Assembly (NCBI GenBank): GCA_017640445.1
Contig: JAEPQQ010000032.1
Span: 1 to 38,566 of the forward strand
Direction: 5' to 3'
DNA: 38,566 bases
Source of the DNA: Bacteroidia bacterium
GTDB lineage: Bacteria; Bacteroidota; Bacteroidia; NS11-12g; UBA9320
The position numbers and the translations under genes were made by a program. The notes beneath the pieces are model-generated. The model was given only the letters and a program-made list of their open reading frames with translations, made no database searches and had not been told where the DNA came from. This document shows positions 35,920 through 38,566 of the stretch, one piece after another; positions within the stretch are counted from its first letter, which is position 1; each line of letters starts with the position of its first letter.

Positions 35920-37022
35920 AATTCATCTATTTGACCCTGCAACTCACCTTTGTGCAGGTCACTTTGCACCCAATTACTCTGGCTCTGTAAAAACCGAAGT
36001 TTGTCCTTTATTATGTTGCGCTGATCAAAACCCAGGTCTTCCTTGTTCCATTCTTCTGCCAGTTGTTTAACCTGTTGGGCAATACTCTCCGCGTTAGGCG
36101 CCTCATTTGACCGAGCCTGAGGGTGTGCACCATCCTCTTCTCCTTTTTCTACAAATTTGTTCACTATACCGGTTAGAACTTCAATCTGTTCTTCGGCGTC
36201 CCAGATGTATCGTAGTACCCAGAGGTCTGAAAGGCTGGCCGTATTCCTACCGGAAATGTAGGCACTGGCGGCAATCAGATTTTGCACCTTTACGGCTCTT
36301 CGATCTGAAACACTTACTCCTGCATTTCGCAGGCTGTGTACCAGATTGACATATTCTTGTTGAATACCGGAAATATCTACCTGTCTGCATTCCTGTTGCA
36401 AGGTTTTAATCTCATCTGCCGTTATCTCAGGTCGCTTCGCACCTTCTTTGTTTTCAAGCCTCCAACCGGCATTCAGTACCTGACCCAAGAGGTCTGTATC
36501 AACATAATCGCATCGAACTCGGATAAGAAAACGATCGAGTAGTGCCCCGAGAGCTTCATCTTCAGGCATCATATTACTCGCTCCAACGAACATGAGTGCT
36601 GGCAGTTTTAACAATTCACGGCCCCGTCTGAAGACCTTTTCATTGAGCGCCATTAACAAGCTGTTGAGTATGGCGCTATTTGCGTTAAATATCTCATCCA
36701 GAAATATAAGCGACGCCTCTGGCATCATGCCATCGGTATTCGTAACCAAATCTCCTTCCTTAAGCTTACGGATGTCGAAAGGACCAAATATCTCGTTGGG
36801 CTCCGTAAAACGGGTTAGCAAATATTCAAAGTTCTTGCCATCGGCAACTGAAGCTGAAAGTTCTCTCACAATTGCGCTCTTTGCGGTTCCCGGAGGGCCC
36901 AGCAAAAAGGCATTTTCCCTGGCAAGCATACAGATACCAAGGAGGTCGATTACCTCATTCTTTCCCACAAACGTGGTCTTAACATGGTTTAATACGTTAT
37001 TTAATTTTTCGAGTGTCGTCAT
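35892..37022 (-). CDS. MoxR/RavA-type AAA+ ATPase
   Basis: Protein of 376 residues. Walker A GPPGTAKS at 42-49, RFTEPNEIFGPFDIRKLKEG at 71-90 (the MoxR-family helix-2 insert), Walker B LIFLDEIF at 105-112, sensor 1 in GASN at 147-150, DRFLIR at 163-168 with the probable Arg finger region, and sensor 2 SDRRAVKVQN at 239-248. The closest known enzyme by pattern is RavA of E. coli, which works with the vWA protein ViaA; here the vWA partner is the 836-aa protein encoded two genes downstream. A C-terminal helical tail (320-376) replaces the RavA-specific domains. The ATPase should remodel or assemble the complex. It starts 3 bases after the upstream gene. Confidence 0.93.
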   Translation of the reverse strand: MTTLEKLNNVLNHVKTTFVGKNEVIDLLGICMLARENAFLLGPPGTAKSAIVRELSASVADGKNFEYLLTRFTEPNEIFGPFDIRKLKEGDLVTNTDGMMPEASLIFLDEIFNANSAILNSLLMALNEKVFRRGRELLKLPALMFVGASNMMPEDEALGALLDRFLIRVRCDYVDTDLLGQVLNAGWRLENKEGAKRPEITADEIKTLQQECRQVDISGIQQEYVNLVHSLRNAGVSVSDRRAVKVQNLIAASAYISGRNTASLSDLWVLRYIWDAEEQIEVLTGIVNKFVEKGEEDGAHPQARSNEAPNAESIAQQVKQLAEEWNKEDLGFDQRNIIKDKLRFLQSQSNWVQSDLHKGELQGQIDELWKSILQTA

Positions 37023-37025
37023 GTT

Positions 37026-37655
37026 CTATAGTTGTGTCAGAGCCGGCCAAAAGTGTTGTTTGTACATTCCCATATTAGCCTTTACATAACTGATACAAGC
37101 GGGATGGTTTGCCAGCACTTCATTTTTATATTCAATTATCCGATCTACATACAGTTGTCGCAAGGTATCCGATTTAAAGAAGATATCGAAATTCAGTTCA
37201 CCTACCTCTTTTATCTGTTTGATGTAGGAATAATGCCACACCATAAGGTGCCGGTGAAGCACTTCCAGGAGCGGGTCATCCGAATCGATGGAGCGCAGGT
37301 GGAACATCATAGAGGGTAAGTAACGAAGGCAGATATCCGCAGAAAGTGCGGCTTCCGGTGTTATGGTAGCCTGATAGGCCGGAAAGATTTTGGGCAAGTC
37401 TTGTACCTCCGCTTCCCTAAACAGGATAAGTTGTGCCGCGCGATACATTGTTCTGGCGGCCCAAATTGCCGCATTCGGATCGAAAACAGGTGGCTCGAAC
37501 GGGAAGCCCGACTTTTCTCTGTTATACGTTTCCTCAAGCAGTGCAACCACACTGGTTTCTTCCTCTTTTGAAAAAGTAAGATTTGGGGAATGCAACTGTA
37601 CATTACCCGTTTCGAGTAAGTCAGATAGCATTTGGTAAAACAGGTTATCGTTCAC
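37026..37655 (-). CDS. Helical bpX-type protein, first gene of the MoxR-vWA-propeller operon
   Basis: From the GTG at 37655 this is a 209-residue, mostly helical cytoplasmic protein. The frame stays open to a TTG at 37715, but a perfect TAnnTTTG promoter box lies inside that extension, so the transcript would start after the TTG; the GTG is about 20 bases past the predicted start. Features include FEPPVFDPNAAIWAARTMYR, LPKIFPAYQATITPEAALSA, RYLPSMMFHLRSIDSDDPLL and HHP-like NHPACISYVKANMG near the end. I do not recognise a characterised family; the position directly before the MoxR gene (3-base gap) fits the small helical bpX protein of these systems. Function unknown. Confidence 0.78.
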   Translation of the reverse strand: MNDNLFYQMLSDLLETGNVQLHSPNLTFSKEEETSVVALLEETYNREKSGFPFEPPVFDPNAAIWAARTMYRAAQLILFREAEVQDLPKIFPAYQATITPEAALSADICLRYLPSMMFHLRSIDSDDPLLEVLHRHLMVWHYSYIKQIKEVGELNFDIFFKSDTLRQLYVDRIIEYKNEVLANHPACISYVKANMGMYKQHFWPALTQL

Positions 37656-37681
37656 TGTTGTAGTTCGTTTGGGTTTCAGGC

Positions 37682-37712
37682 CAAATTTAAGACTTATACC
37701 GAGATAAGTAAA
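37682..37712 (-). promoter_or_regulatory. Bacteroidota-type promoter of the MoxR-vWA-propeller operon
   Basis: On the minus strand TTTA (37712-37709) is followed after 19 bases by TAAATTTG (37689-37682), a perfect TAnnTTTG box. It drives all five genes down to 30946, and its place fixes the first start codon as the GTG at 37655. Confidence 0.65.
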
Positions 37713-37795
37713 CAATTAGGAGCCGAAGCCGTTTCTTCATGGTACAGTGTCACGTAACACCCTGGTATTGCGTGTTTTTGAATTATTGAAACTGA

Positions 37796-38494
37796 ATGAT
37801 CATACTTCAGGCAACGGGACAATTCTATCACGAGTTTCATGCAGATGCGTGGATCCAGCAACCCTGGAACACCTTTAGCTCATTGGTCTTTTTTGTTCCA
37901 GTTATCTATTGGCTATGGCAACTCCGGGGGCAATATCGGCAATACCCCGTTCTTGTGGGGATCTTACCCTTGTTATTTCTCAATGGATTAGGCTCAACGC
38001 TGTTTCATGCCAATAGTGGCGGAGTGGTATTTGTGATGCTTGACGTGCTCCCTCCTTTGTTAATGCTTATTACGCTCACGGCGTACCTCTGGAAGCTAAA
38101 CCTCAATTCCTGGTTATATGGCATGCTCATCGTTGTGCTGTTTCTTGGGGTTAATGCACTTAACATGTATTGGCATTCACGGATTGAAAACGTATCCAGG
38201 GGCGTCAATGTGTTTTACTTCATTAATGGACTAATGGTACTAACACCTATGATTCTGAGCCTTCAAAGGCATTCGTGGAAAGGGTGGAACCATATTGCCC
38301 TGGCTCTGATTTTTATTAGCCTGGCTTTGGTCTTTAGAAGTCTTGACTATCCTACTCCGAATCCATTCCCTACCCTTATGCCCCAGGGCACACATTTTCT
38401 GTGGCATATTTCCAGTGCTCTTGCGGTGTTCCCCTTAGGTCGATATTTGATTCTGTTGCAAAACATCCAGCACAAAAAAACGGGCAGTTGTTGA
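37796..38494 (+). CDS. Ceramidase-like membrane hydrolase (CREST superfamily)
   Basis: Integral membrane protein of 232 residues with about seven hydrophobic segments. The CREST/alkaline ceramidase residues are all present in order: WNTFSSL at 24-30, GSTLFH at 66-71 (Ser67, His71), LDVLPP at 82-87 (Asp83), RSLDYP at 181-186, and QGTHFLWH at 197-204 (His200, His204), which together make the metal site. Family members split the amide bond of ceramides or act as related lipid amidases. Bacteroidota commonly make sphingolipids or sulfonolipids, so a native substrate is plausible (inference). It diverges from the MoxR-system operon. Its TGA sits in the loop of the terminator at 38477-38506. Confidence 0.82.
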   Translation: MIILQATGQFYHEFHADAWIQQPWNTFSSLVFFVPVIYWLWQLRGQYRQYPVLVGILPLLFLNGLGSTLFHANSGGVVFVMLDVLPPLLMLITLTAYLWKLNLNSWLYGMLIVVLFLGVNALNMYWHSRIENVSRGVNVFYFINGLMVLTPMILSLQRHSWKGWNHIALALIFISLALVFRSLDYPTPNPFPTLMPQGTHFLWHISSALAVFPLGRYLILLQNIQHKKTGSC

Positions 38495-38506
38495 ACTGCC
38501 CGTTTT
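38477..38506. terminator. Intrinsic terminator overlapping the end of the ceramidase-like gene
   Basis: AAAACGGGCAGTT (38477-38489), loop GTTG, AACTGCCCGTTTT (38494-38506): a 13-bp perfect stem. The last five sense codons form the left arm, and the stop codon lies at the loop and right arm. It can also serve the convergent gene at the right edge. Confidence 0.85.
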
Positions 38507-38527
38507 GGTATGTATTTGTTTTAATTG

Positions 38528-38566
38528 TTAGTCCTTAATCACCTTGAAGCTTTCACCTGTATCAAT
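38528..38566 (-). CDS. C-terminal end of a convergent gene (partial)
   Basis: Twelve sense codons and a TAA on the minus strand read IDTGESFKVIKD. The short G-x-x-FKVIKD tail is like the last strand of T9SS type A sorting domains, and the terminator just downstream supports a gene end here. Too little is visible for more. Confidence 0.45.
   Translation of the reverse strand: MDTGESFKVIKD

Noticed and set aside
1..38566. tRNA, rRNA, insertion sequence, integrase or attachment site
   Set aside because: None was recognised on either strand by eye; short structured RNAs cannot be excluded without a covariance search.

Overview
The window reads as chromosomal DNA of a free-living member of the Bacteroidota (Flavobacteriia/Cytophagia type; I cannot narrow it further). 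Three things support this. Two proteins end in type IX secretion (T9SS) type A sorting domains. Several genes are preceded by the Bacteroidota promoter pattern TTG/TTTG-N19-20-TAnnTTTG. One lipoprotein carries a CKDDE surface-export signal. Coding density is high and no tRNA, rRNA, insertion sequence or CRISPR array is visible.

Region 1 (1-13355, all minus strand) is a six-gene operon behind one good promoter at 13324-13355. In transcription order it encodes a secreted Ig-like protein, a lipoprotein, an RHS/YD-type shell protein (1408 aa), a 1001-aa continuation with PA14-like, carbohydrate-binding-like and YD-type segments, a small LolA-like periplasmic protein, and a second giant RHS-type protein that runs off the left edge. 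The 1408-aa and 1001-aa frames are the same frame interrupted by tandem TAATAA stops, and the second half has no signal peptide. This is either an RHS gene that has recently been split or a read-through arrangement.

Region 2 (13675-23454) is a mixed set of cell-envelope genes: an NHL-repeat T9SS cargo protein, a beta-helix plus Ig-repeat T9SS cargo protein, a two-gene operon (DUF1963/YwqG-like plus a secreted YfeS-like protein), a very clear PNGase F-type N-glycanase predicted to sit on the cell surface as a lipoprotein, a DUF6973-like lipoprotein, and a membrane-anchored pentapeptide-repeat protein.

Region 3 (23606-27739, plus strand) is a compact sugar-use operon: a GH106-like glycosidase lipoprotein, a sugar porter of the major facilitator superfamily, and a polyphosphate glucokinase (ppgK). 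A strong hairpin separates it from a convergent gene for a 988-aa surface protein built of about 33 copies of a 17-residue YadA-head-like repeat and ending in an endosialidase-type intramolecular chaperone (S74) and a coiled coil.

Region 4 (30946-37712, minus strand) is a tightly overlapping five-gene operon: a helical bpX-type protein, a MoxR/RavA-type AAA+ ATPase, a bpX-type protein, a vWA-beta-propeller protein and a bpX-TPR protein. This matches the computationally predicted MoxR-vWA-beta-propeller ternary conflict systems, and I regard it as the most interesting system in the window. It has its own recognisable promoter, which lies inside the longest possible reading frame of the first gene and so fixes a later start. 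The right end holds a ceramidase-like membrane hydrolase (plus strand), a terminator that overlaps its stop codon, and the last codons of a convergent gene.
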